Shown here piece by piece: positions 9,904 through 18,192 of a stretch of DNA of 48,225 nucleotides (position 1 is its first letter; every line of letters starts with the position of its first letter). A model generated the notes under the pieces. The model saw only the letters and a program-made list of their open reading frames with translations. It did no database searches and was not told the DNA's origin. Origin of the DNA: Candidatus Poribacteria bacterium (GTDB taxonomy: Bacteria > Poribacteria > WGA-4E > GCA-2687025); assembly GCA_026004875.1 (NCBI GenBank), contig BPJZ01000007.1, positions 1-48,225 on the forward strand, in the 5' to 3' direction. A program made the translations under genes and the position numbers.

Positions 9904-11509
9904 ATGAACCCAAGCGACCCTCCGTTTTTCTCCGGGGGCCGAGCGGCTTCCCTTATTCTCGGACGATCCTCCCTCCCTTTTGGAACTCTGTGAACGACAC
10001 CACAACGACAACGAGCATTCCTTTTTCGTCGCGGAGCTGAGCCGGGAGATCTTCCTGCGTACCGAGGCGATCCATGGCCTGGATCGGCGTTGGCTGCCTG
10101 CGCTGGAGGCCGGCGCCCAGTTGCACAACCTCGGGCTCTTCTACGGAGCCCGGCGGCATCACGTCCGAGGGATGGAACTGATCCTGGAACGGGGCGTTGC
10201 CGGATTCTCTCCGGAGGAGATCGCTTTGATCGCCCTCTGTGCTCGCTTCCACCGAAAGCGAGTCCGAGCTGAAGAGGCCCTCCTCTACCGCGCTCTGCCC
10301 GCGGAGCTTCAAAAGGTAGCCCTTCGGCTCGCGGCGATCGTACGAGTCGCTGACGGGGCTGGACTCCTCCCAAGATCGATCGGCGCGGCTGAACTTTTAC
10401 GATGACATCCCGGCGCCGGGTGCGCTTTTACGTCGGCGGCAATGCCGCCGCGGAAAACGCCCGCCGTGCTACCGCCAAGGCCGATCTCTGGAACCAGACG
10501 ATGCCCCGTCCCGTCCGTTTCGTTCCCGACGACGGCTCCCGCAAGTTCTACCCTCCGACACGGCGACCGGATGCAGGCCGCCGGCTATAAAGTGTTTTCG
10601 GATGCTCTTTGAGCAAGCTCTCGCCCACGAGTCTGGAGCCCGCCGGGGAACCGACCCCGGAGGAGCTCCACCAGCTCCGGGTTAACCTGAGACGGCTACG
10701 AGCGGCCTTTCGTGCTTTCCGCAAGAGCTTCGGACGCGAGCTCCTCGACCCGATCGAGGAGGACGTTAAAAGCCTACTGGACGCGACCAACCGAGCGCGA
10801 GACCTAGACGTCTTCCGGACGTTCCTTCAGGAAGCCCAGGCCGACGCGAGAGCGCCGCTGCTGCTGGACGCCACGGACGCCCGGCCCGAAAGGAGGCGTA
10901 TCAGGTCGTCCGGGACAGCCCCTCGACGGGCTAACCTATCGGTTCTTCCGGGAACGCTTTCCCCATTTCCTCCAAGCGGTGCACCCCTACGAACGTCCAA
11001 TCCAGCGGAAATGGGCGCAGCGACGGGCCCGGAAAGGCGCTCGCCGGCTGATCGCCCAAGAGCTAGAGCGAGTCCTTTTACAGGGAATCGGGCTGGACTG
11101 GGAGCAACCCGAACAGCTCCATCGACTTCGGATCGCCCTTAAGCGGCTCCGCTACACCGTGGACCTGTTCGGCGACCTGTTGGACGGAGGGCGCTCCCCC
11201 ATCATCCGGCCCCTCAAGCGGCTCCAAGACGGCTTCGGAGCGGTTCAGGACGCCGAGGTTCACCTTCGGCTGCTCCAGGAGCTGACGGCTCGACTGCGGG
11301 CGGAACGGCCCGACGCCTGCCAAGAGGAGACGACAACCTGGGACCACCTCCGGGGGCTCCTCAACACCCGGCGGACCGCCGCCCTCGGCGAGGCCCGCGC
11401 TCAATGGGAGCGCTTTTGCGCCCCCGAGTTTCTCGAACGGATCGCTCAAACCTATCGCCTGAACCTTTCGGCTCATCAGGACTCTCTCCAGGAGGCCACA
11501 GCCCCATGA
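9904..11509 (+). CDS. HD-fold plus CHAD domain protein (polyphosphate locus), frame-broken
   Basis: A protein of about 535 codons with two parts. Residues about 25-230 resemble the C-terminal HD domain of long Ppx/GppA proteins: HNDNEHSFFVAELSREIF, LEAGAQLHNLG, RRHHVRGMELIL, GFSPEEIALIALCARFHRK, VADGLDSS. The usual HD pair in LHDIG is HN here (CAC AAC). The second part is a CHAD domain, a helical module that binds polyphosphate, seen as LHQLRVNLRRLRAAFRAFRK, RDLDVFRTFL, LHRLRIALKRLRYTVDLFG and LQDGFGAVQDAEVHL. About five indels interrupt it between 9950 and 10950. ATG at 9904 has AGGAG upstream. Its stop overlaps the ATG of the next ppx (ATGA), giving translational coupling. Role in polyphosphate binding or turnover is inferred. 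Confidence 0.75.
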
Positions 11510-13125
11510 AGCTGGGCGCGATCGACGTAGGAACCAACTCGATCCACACCGTCATCGTCGAAGTGGACGCCGATCTGAACATTGTCATCCTGGACAGCGC
11601 CAAGGAGACGGTACACCTGGGACGTGGACGGGACCGAGAAGGGAACCTCTCCCCTCGCGCAATCGTCGCCGGCCTGACGGCGCTACGGAAGGCCAAAACG
11701 CTCTGCGAGCGTCACGGCGTCGAGGAGATCCTAGCCGTCGCTACCAGCGCCATTCGCGAAGCGCCCAACGGCCTGGAGTTCCTCCGGCACGTCCAAGAGG
11801 AGGTGGGAATCACCGTCCGGGTGATCTCCGGCAAGGAGGAAGCTCGACTGATCTACCTGGCCGTGCGCGAGTCACTGCATCTGGGAGATCGGCCCTTCCT
11901 GGCAATCGACGTCGGCGGGGGAAGCGTTGAGTTCTCCTGGGCGACGCGGGAGCGGCTCTTCCACAGCGAAAGCCTCAAGCTGGGCGTCCTTCGCCTCGCC
12001 GAGGAGTATCCCCTTTCCGATCCCCCGACCAAGGAGGAGCTCAAGCGCCTGAAGTCCTACATCCACTCCCAGTTAGACCTGCTGGAGGCCCCGGCGGCCC
12101 AGTACCCCTGGCAGATCACGGTAGGAACCTCCGGAACGCTTCATCAGCTCTGTCGCCTGGCCGTTGGGGAGACGGTGCTGCTGACCAGCAACTCGCTCCA
12201 CCAGGAGGAGGTCCCCGCCGACTCGCTCCGGAAGGTCTGCGACCGGTTGATCGCCTCCACCGTCCAGGAGCGGATGGCGATCAAAGATCTGGACCGCACT
12301 CGGATTCACACGATCGTTCCTGGCGCGGTGCTCCTTCGGGAGCTGCTGGATCGGTTCCCAATCGGCGGGCTGGTCGTCTGTGAGTACGCCCTCCGGGAGG
12401 GGGTGATCTACGACTACGTCGCCCGGAACCGCTCCGGCATCCTCCAGGCCGCCGTCATCCCAGACGTGCGAATGCGAAGCGTCCTCGCGCTGGCCCGCCG
12501 GTGCAACTGGGACGAGACCCACTCCCGGCACGTCACCCGCTTGAGCCTTCAGATGTTCGATCAGTTGGCGCCGCGCTTTCAATGGGACCCCGGCGAACGG
12601 GACCTCCTGGAGTTCGCCGGACTGCTGCACGACATCGGGAAGTTGATCAACGTCCGTCGTCACCACCGTCACGGGCAGTATCTCATCGAAAACGCCGATC
12701 TGCTGGGCTTTACGCCGCGCGAGGTGGCCCTTGTGGCGAACTTAGTTCGCTACCATCGAGAGGCGAAGCCCAAAAAGAAGCACGAAGCCTACGGAGCCTT
12801 GAAAAAATCGGACCGAAAGATTGTGGATCGGCTGGCCGGCATCCTCCGCTTGGCCGAAGCGTTCGATCGGACCAGCTTCCAGATGATCGAGGCGATCCAC
12901 GTGGACGTGGAGGAGGAGACGGTTCATCTGACGGCCCTGGCTCGAGGCGACGTCGAGGTGGAGCTTTCCCTGGCGCGGGAACGAAAAGACCTCCTGGAAC
13001 GCGCCCTCAAGCGACCGATTGAGATCCACCTCGGAGACGCTTCCCTGATCGCTTCGCCGGAGCGGGAGGCTCTCGACGAGCGCCTGTCCGACGATCTCTC
13101 TTCGCTGGACGCGACTCCCTCATGA
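11506..13125 (+). CDS. ppx: Exopolyphosphatase / guanosine pentaphosphatase, long form with HD domain
   Basis: Unbroken 539-residue Ppx/GppA enzyme, which releases phosphate from polyphosphate ends or hydrolyses pppGpp. The ASKHA fold shows AIDVGTNSIHTVIVEV (phosphate 1 loop), VATSAIREAPNG, VRVISGKEEARLIYLAV, LAIDVGGGSVEFSW (phosphate 2) and TVGTSGTLHQLC. The C-terminal half has a complete HD domain: HSRHVTRLSLQMFDQLAP, FAGLLHDIGKLINVRRHHRHG and HREAKPKKKHEAYG. ATG at 11506 is preceded by AGGAGG and overlaps the previous stop as ATGA; its own stop overlaps the next gene the same way. Three coupled genes form a polyphosphate operon. Polyphosphate versus pppGpp specificity is not decided by sequence. 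Confidence 0.93.
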   Translation: MKLGAIDVGTNSIHTVIVEVDADLNIVILDSAKETVHLGRGRDREGNLSPRAIVAGLTALRKAKTLCERHGVEEILAVATSAIREAPNGLEFLRHVQEEVGITVRVISGKEEARLIYLAVRESLHLGDRPFLAIDVGGGSVEFSWATRERLFHSESLKLGVLRLAEEYPLSDPPTKEELKRLKSYIHSQLDLLEAPAAQYPWQITVGTSGTLHQLCRLAVGETVLLTSNSLHQEEVPADSLRKVCDRLIASTVQERMAIKDLDRTRIHTIVPGAVLLRELLDRFPIGGLVVCEYALREGVIYDYVARNRSGILQAAVIPDVRMRSVLALARRCNWDETHSRHVTRLSLQMFDQLAPRFQWDPGERDLLEFAGLLHDIGKLINVRRHHRHGQYLIENADLLGFTPREVALVANLVRYHREAKPKKKHEAYGALKKSDRKIVDRLAGILRLAEAFDRTSFQMIEAIHVDVEEETVHLTALARGDVEVELSLARERKDLLERALKRPIEIHLGDASLIASPEREALDERLSDDLSSLDATPS

Positions 13126-14166
13126 GCCGGTACGCAACCGTTGACATCGGTACCAACTCCTGCCTTCTCCTGATCGCCGAGGCGGAGCCGGAGACCCGAA
13201 CGCTGCGCGTCCTCGCCGACGTCTCACGGATCACTCAGCTCGGAAAGGGCTTCTATCACGGACAACGCCTCAGGCCAGAAGCGGTCGCACGGACGTTGGA
13301 CGTGCTCGCTGAGTACGTCGGGCGGTGTCGAGCCCTGGGCGTCGAACGCCTCTACGGGACGGGAACCAGCGTCCTCCGCGACGCGCCCGACGGAGGCCGG
13401 TTCTTGGACCAGGTCGAACGGCGGTTGGGGCTCCGGCCGGAGGTGATCTCCGGCGAAGAGGAGGCGCGACTCGTCTACCTCTCCGTTCGCCTGGACGGCT
13501 CCTTGAAGCTGCAGGACCCCGATCGCTGTGTCGTCGTGGACGTGGGGGGAGGGAGCACCGAACTGGTCGCCTGCCCGAAGGGGAAGCTTTGGGCGGTGAG
13601 CCTGGAACTGGGATCGGTCCGGCTCACCGAGCGCTTTCTTCTGGACGATCCGCCGACAGCGGCCCAGATCGCTGGAGCCCGCTTAGCCGCCCGCCAGACG
13701 CTCGCTACGGTGAAGCTCCCGTTTGCGGAGGGCCTCTTCGTTGGCGTCGCCGGAACGATCGTCACGCTGGCCAACGTGGCTCTCTGCCAAACTTACCCCC
13801 TCTCGGAGGCCCAAGTACGGCTTCACGGGTTCCGCCTGACCATTGAGGAGGTAGAACGGCAGATCGCCCCAGTACGCCGCCCGCACCGTCCAAGAGCGGA
13901 AGCGGATTCCCGGCCTGGAGCCCAAACGGGCGGAGGCCATCCTTGGCGGAGCGCTCATCGTTCGCGAGCTGCTGGACCGAACCGCCTCGGGAGAGCTACT
14001 GGTGAGCCTGCGCGGTCTCCGCTACGGCGTCCTGTGGGACCGACTCCTGGGCGTCCGGGGCGGCCAACCGTGGACGGTCCTTCAAGACTCATCCCTCCTC
14101 CAAGAGGGATTCGACGCGGGGGACTCCAACGATCTCCCCGGTATGGAGCGATTCGTTGGCCGCTAA
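13122..14166 (+). CDS. Second Ppx/GppA-family phosphatase, short form, one frame break
   Basis: Short Ppx/GppA paralogue without HD domain, about 348 codons. Visible: TVDIGTNSCLLLIAEAE, GTSVLRDAPDG, EVISGEEEARLVYLSV, CVVVDVGGGSTELVACP and GVAGTIVTLANVAL. One indel near 13875 must be corrected; the protein then continues YAARTVQERKRIPGLEPKRA, ILGGALIVRELLDR and LVSLRGLRYGVLWDRLL to TAA at 14164. The glutamates and glycine loops needed for phosphohydrolase activity are present. Start overlaps the upstream ppx stop (ATGA). The 3' end overlaps the convergent oxidoreductase gene by 78 bases. Two Ppx forms in one operon may differ in substrate, one for polyphosphate and one for pppGpp; that is inference. 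Confidence 0.85.
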
Positions 14167-15069
14167 GGTCACCGCAAGCGTCTTGGTTCCATCTAGGTAG
14201 TCGGAGCGAATCGGACTGGGGTCGTTCCGCCGCACCGCCTCCAAAAACCGCTCGATCTGGCGGCCGTAGCCGCTCTCCTTGGCCTCAAGCTCGACCCACC
14301 GCTCGCCCACATGGCCGACCATTCGGTTCCGACCGTAGTCCAATTGAAGGTGGTAGTCGTGGCCTATCAGCTCCAGGGCGTAGGTCCCCGTTCGGACCAG
14401 CGAAGTAGAGGTGATGTTCCCCACGACGCCGTTTTCAAAGCGCAGGTTGACCGTCGCGACGTCCTCAAAATCGATCAGCGGGTTGAGTCGGTCGCCGCCC
14501 CAGCCGTGAACCGCCACCACCTCCCCGGCAAAGTACCGGGCTAGGTCGTAAAGATGGGTCGCCTGCTCGACGATCTGGCCGCCCGACTCACAGAAGACGC
14601 GCCACCAAGGGGTGCCCGGCGTGTTGACGTGCACCCGACCGATCACCATCCCCAGCGGTCGGTCGCCGATCAGCTCCCGGGCGGCATCGGTCAAGTCTGA
14701 GTGCCGCCACATATACCCGACGTTGGTCAGAACCGGATATTTCCGAAGCGTCCGAAGCACGCGGAGGGCGGTCTCCAGGCTCAACGCAACCGGCTTGGCC
14801 ACAAAAAAAGGGATCCCCCGCTCGGCGGCCAGTGTCTCTTGATCCGTGTGAGCAAACGGGGGAACTGTGATGAACAGCGCGTCGAGCTGCTCCTCCTCAA
14901 GCATCCGATGGTGGTCCTGATAGACCGTCGCGCCGTAGGCTTCGGCGGCCTTTTGGGCCCGCTCGGGATTGATCTCGCAGACCGCCGTGATTCGCACGTC
15001 GGGATACCGGCGCAGATAAGAGAGATAGTTTCCGGCAATTCCGCCGACACCAATAAAACCGATCCGCAT
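14089..15069 (-). CDS. Gfo/Idh/MocA-family oxidoreductase
   Basis: Unbroken 326-residue NAD(P)-dependent sugar oxidoreductase. N-terminal Rossmann fold RIGFIGVGGIAGNYLSYL, then ALFITVPPFAHTDQ, the cofactor-site motif here FFVAKPVALSLETA (usually EKP; the Glu is Ala) and a C-terminal alpha/beta domain with WRVFCESGGQIVEQATHLYD, which carries the usual Gly-Gly and His-x-x-Asp catalytic elements. The EKP to AKP change is common enough in the family to leave the activity open. It follows nagA by 57 bases on the same strand, suggesting a role in amino-sugar or other glycan breakdown. Substrate unknown. Confidence 0.88.
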   Translation of the reverse strand: MRIGFIGVGGIAGNYLSYLRRYPDVRITAVCEINPERAQKAAEAYGATVYQDHHRMLEEEQLDALFITVPPFAHTDQETLAAERGIPFFVAKPVALSLETALRVLRTLRKYPVLTNVGYMWRHSDLTDAARELIGDRPLGMVIGRVHVNTPGTPWWRVFCESGGQIVEQATHLYDLARYFAGEVVAVHGWGGDRLNPLIDFEDVATVNLRFENGVVGNITSTSLVRTGTYALELIGHDYHLQLDYGRNRMVGHVGERWVELEAKESGYGRQIERFLEAVRRNDPSPIRSDYLDGTKTLAVTLAANESLHTGEIVGVPRVESLLEEG

Positions 15070-15126
15070 GGTGAAATTTCCTTTCTCAGAGAAACACAGA
15101 TCGCCGATGTCCTGGGCCTTGACCTC

Positions 15127-16279
15127 CTAAGCCGTTTCTTCTGCGGAGAAGAGAGTCTTTCCGTTCAGGACCGCTTCAAGGAGGACGGGCCGCTCTCCCC
15201 ACCGCACCCGGATGAAGCTGGCAGGGGCCCCGGGGAACCATTTGCCCGCGACCGGAAGCCCCAGCAACTGGGCGGGATTGGAAGAGGCCATCCGCACCGC
15301 CTCGGCGAGGGAGAACCCCGTGTGACGTGCCACGTTGGCAACGCCAGGAAGAAGGGGGAGCCCTGCTCCGGCCAGGTAAGGGGTTCCGGCAAGCTGCACC
15401 CGTCCGTTGGGGAGCAGCTCCACCTCCTGTCCGCTGAAGGCGCGGGTAGCGCCCCGGTTTCATCCCAGCCAGCCGCACCGCATCGCTGATCAGCACCGAA
15501 CGCTCCGGACCCTTGGCCCGAAGCATCGCCTTAAGCGTAGCGAAGGGGAGATGATGGCCGTCGGCGATAAAGCTGGCCCACAGCCGATCTTCGGCGAGCT
15601 GCTCCCAGATGTAGTTGGGGTGTCGGGGCAACAACGCGTGGGCCCCGTTGCCCAGATGAGTCGAAAGTCGAGCTCCAGCCTCGACCGCTTCGCGGATACG
15701 CTCCGGCTCGGCGGCGGTGTGCCCGATCGCCACGACGACGCCCTCCCCAGCGACCCGACCAATGAAGGAGATGGCCTCCGGCCACTCCGGCGAGAGCGTG
15801 ACGATCCGGACTCGGCCCTCGGCGGCCTCCTGCCAATCAAGATACTCCTGATAGGAAGGCGGGCGAACGTGCTCGCGAGGATGGGCACCGCGCGGCCCGT
15901 CCTCTGGAGAGATGAACGGCCCCTCGACGTGTACGCCAAGGACCGAGTCCGCCACTTCGGGGAACTCCCTCCAGGCGGCCGCGATCGTCCGGACCGACCG
16001 AAGCATTCGCTCCCGCGATCCGGTCGTCACTGTTGGGCAGTAGTATCCTACCCCCTCCCGCCAGAGGCGCCGGGTAATTGCCCGCACCTCCTCCGGCCGG
16101 ACGTCGGGGGCGTTGAAGTCCCCTCCGGCGTACCCATTGACCTGGATGTCCACCAAAAGCGGTAGCAGAAAAACCCTCCCAGGCTCCCCCTGAACGGGAG
16201 CCACCTCAACAAGTTGAGAGCCCTCCCAGCTCAGGCGAACGAGGTTCCCCCCTGCGTCCAGACCGATGCGCTCTTCCAT
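15127..16279 (-). CDS. nagA: N-acetylglucosamine-6-phosphate deacetylase, one frame break
   Basis: Amidohydrolase-fold enzyme removing acetate from GlcNAc-6-phosphate in the cytoplasm. Motifs: LLPLLVDIQVNGYAGGDF, GVGYYCPTVTTG, LGVHVEGPFISPEDGPRGAH (metal-site Glu), VAIGHTAAEPERI and RLSTHLGNGAHALL (metal histidines), FIADGHHLPFATLK and LISDAVRLAGM (catalytic Asp). One indel near 15455 joins this to a C-terminus ending NPAQLLGLPVAGKWFPGAPA and stop at 15127. About 384 codons, as expected. ATG at 16279 has GGAGG very close; a longer in-frame start at 16351 adds no family sequence. A promoter lies at 16317-16345. Confidence 0.9.
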
Positions 16280-16316
16280 CCCCTCCTTGCCTCCGGTCCT
16301 GCTTTTGTGGAAGCCT

Positions 16317-16345
16317 ATCCTAACACAGTCAAAACGCGAAACCAA
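16317..16345 (-). promoter_or_regulatory. Promoter of nagA operon
   Basis: Minus-strand TTGGTT (16340-16345) and TAGGAT (16317-16322), 17-base spacer, about 40 bases upstream of the nagA ATG. Confidence 0.45.
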
Positions 16346-16373
16346 CCGCACCCAGCGAGAACGACCGGAATCA

Positions 16374-16676
16374 ATGGAAGCAACAACAGTGATCCTCTAC
16401 TTCCGCCTGACATCCCGGGCCTCTGCTTCTGGCAAGGAACTCCTCCAGCGGATCGCTCAACACTGCTTGCGCTCTGGTGCAACGAGTAGCTCCCTCTATC
16501 GGGTCACCAATCAGGACGAGGCGCGGTATGCGCTCAGCACCACCTGGTACTCCGAAGCGCTCTATCGGCAGTGGCTGGGGGATTTTCTCGCCCACTTTGA
16601 GGAGGTCCTAAACCTGGTCCGCGTCGAGGAGATGCGTCCGCTCGCTCTGGACGCCTTCAGTTGGGAGACGCCGTGA
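16374..16676 (+). CDS. Small ABM-like (dimeric alpha/beta barrel) protein
   Basis: A 100-residue cytoplasmic protein with the strand-helix rhythm of antibiotic-biosynthesis-monooxygenase-type ferredoxin folds: VILYFRLTSRASASGKELLQ, then SLYRVTNQDEARYALSTTW, YSEALYRQWLGDFLAHFEEV and NLVRVEEMRPLAL. No catalytic residue can be assigned. Its stop overlaps the start of the histidine phosphatase gene (GTGA), so the pair is translationally coupled, which supports it being a real gene. The fold assignment is tentative. Confidence 0.6.
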   Translation: MEATTVILYFRLTSRASASGKELLQRIAQHCLRSGATSSSLYRVTNQDEARYALSTTWYSEALYRQWLGDFLAHFEEVLNLVRVEEMRPLALDAFSWETP

Positions 16677-17335
16677 ACGTCTATCTGATCCGCCACGGGG
16701 AGTCCACCAACAACGCCGGCTTGAGCCATCAGGACGACCCGCCCCTGACCGATCGGGGGCGGATTCAGGCCCAACTGGTCGCTAAGGCGCTTGAAGCGTT
16801 AGACATTGAGATGTTTTATTGCAGCCCGATGCTCCGAGCGCTGGAGACGGTCCGCCCGATTCTACGGGCGCTCCGCGTGCCGCTGGAGGTACGCCCGGAG
16901 CTCTGTGAACATGGTGGGCTGGGAGACCGAGAGCACAACGGCGTTCGTCGGCCGATCCCTGGCCCGAGCCGCTCGGAGGTCCTCAAGCTGGTGCCCGGCG
17001 CAACGCTCAGCGAAGAGATCACCGAATCCGGTTGGTGGCGATTCGTTCCGGCGGACGAAGAGGAGCTGCTCCGCTTTACCCGAAGACAGGTCGAATTCCT
17101 CTGGGAGCTCTGGCAGAGCCGCCACCAACCATCGGCGCAGACGATCGGAGCGGTGATCCACGGCCGGAGCGGCTCGATTCTGCTGAGCGCCTTCTTTGGA
17201 CTAGAAACGGACCGGGGGTACGCCCGGTTTGGCCACCACAATACCGGGATCACCCGGGTGGAGTGGACCCCTGACCGCCGACGGCTGGTCTTCCTGAACC
17301 GGATCGAACACCTTCCTCCGGAGCTGATCACCTGA
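16673..17335 (+). CDS. Histidine phosphatase family protein (phosphoglycerate mutase-like)
   Basis: A 220-residue branch of the RHG phosphatase superfamily. The phospho-accepting histidine is in VYLIRHGESTNNAG, and the second catalytic histidine in IGAVIHGRSGSILL. Also typical: DPPLTDRGRIQAQLVAKAL and MFYCSPMLRALETVRPIL. GTG at 16673 is chosen because it overlaps the upstream stop as GTGA with GGGAG upstream; an in-frame TTG at 16661 is less likely. Substrate unknown: members act on sugar phosphates, cofactors or phosphoproteins. Confidence 0.88.
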   Translation: MNVYLIRHGESTNNAGLSHQDDPPLTDRGRIQAQLVAKALEALDIEMFYCSPMLRALETVRPILRALRVPLEVRPELCEHGGLGDREHNGVRRPIPGPSRSEVLKLVPGATLSEEITESGWWRFVPADEEELLRFTRRQVEFLWELWQSRHQPSAQTIGAVIHGRSGSILLSAFFGLETDRGYARFGHHNTGITRVEWTPDRRRLVFLNRIEHLPPELIT

Positions 17336-17375
17336 ATCCGTCCGTCCCCAGGAAGCGCCAACCGACGACACCCCT

Positions 17376-17403
17376 TTGCGGCCCGATCAAGGACCGCTAC
17401 ACT
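17376..17403 (+). promoter_or_regulatory. Promoter of the redoxin gene
   Basis: TTGCGG (17376-17381) and TACACT (17398-17403) spaced 16 bases, about 60 bases before the redoxin ATG. Confidence 0.35.
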
Positions 17404-17462
17404 AGAGCGAAGGCAAAGGCCCTGAGGCCGTTGTTTGGCCGTTCTTTGGAGGAGCACGCCAA

Positions 17463-18170
17463 ATGAAGTGGGGAGCCGTGATTCTGGGGCTACTTTTGGC
17501 GACGGTGCTGGGCGCACAAGCACAAGGCGAGACCTCCGCCCTCAAGGTTGGCGACCTCGTCGAGGACTTCGCCTTGACAAACGTCCACGACGAAAAACGG
17601 ATCGCTCTCAGCGACTATCAGAACGCCAAGGCCTTGGTCATCCTGTTTCTTTCGACCCGGTGCCCTACCTCCAACGCCTACAACGAACGGATCGCTGCGC
17701 TCCATCAGGAGTTTCGGAAAAGGGGCGTCCAGTTCATCGGGATCAACTCGAAAGTGGAGGAGCCCTTCGAAGAGGTGCGAAAGCACGCCCGGGAACACGG
17801 GCTCGAATTTCCCATCCTCAAAGACGTCTACTACCGGATCGCCGACCGATTTGGCGCGCAACTGACGCCGGAGGTCTACGTCCTGGAGGTACTGGCCCCT
17901 CGCCCCAAGAGGGCCCAGGCGAGCACAAACACCAAGGGGTTTGAGGACCGCTTGATCGGTCAGGACGGCGAGAAGACGAAAACGCCCGCTTTTAAGCTGA
18001 TCTATCACGGCGGGGTGGACAACAGTCGAGACCCGGCCGGAGTAACGGAGCACACGCTGCGGGACGTCCTGAACGCCTTTTTAGCCGGAGAGCCGCTGCC
18101 CAAGAGCGAATCGCCGGTCATCGGCTGCTGTCCAATTCGATCGGCGAAGGGATCTCCTTGGTGGCGATAA
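17463..18170 (+). CDS. Secreted redoxin-domain (AhpC/TSA-like) protein
   Basis: A 235-residue thioredoxin-fold protein with a signal peptide (KWGAVILGLLLATVLGAQAQ). The peroxiredoxin-like core shows VGDLVEDFALTNVHDEKRIA, ALVILFLSTRCPTSNAYNER, FRKRGVQFIGINSKVEE and LEFPILKDVYYRIADRFGAQ plus LTPEVYVL. One cysteine lies at the RCPTSN site (CxxS rather than CxxC) and two near the C-terminus (VIGCCPIR). Relatives usually end with a single GCSIK-type motif, so a small indel close to the stop at 18168 is possible. It is followed 22 bases later by a transglutaminase-like gene. Redox partner unknown. Confidence 0.82.
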   Translation: MKWGAVILGLLLATVLGAQAQGETSALKVGDLVEDFALTNVHDEKRIALSDYQNAKALVILFLSTRCPTSNAYNERIAALHQEFRKRGVQFIGINSKVEEPFEEVRKHAREHGLEFPILKDVYYRIADRFGAQLTPEVYVLEVLAPRPKRAQASTNTKGFEDRLIGQDGEKTKTPAFKLIYHGGVDNSRDPAGVTEHTLRDVLNAFLAGEPLPKSESPVIGCCPIRSAKGSPWWR

Positions 18171-18192
18171 CGCACCAAATGAGGAAACGGCT

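Noticed and set aside
8328..11509. pduL, flavoprotein and HD-CHAD genes as true pseudogenes
   Set aside because: Motifs are intact between breaks, no in-frame nonsense substitutions are seen, and several breaks come as compensating pairs.
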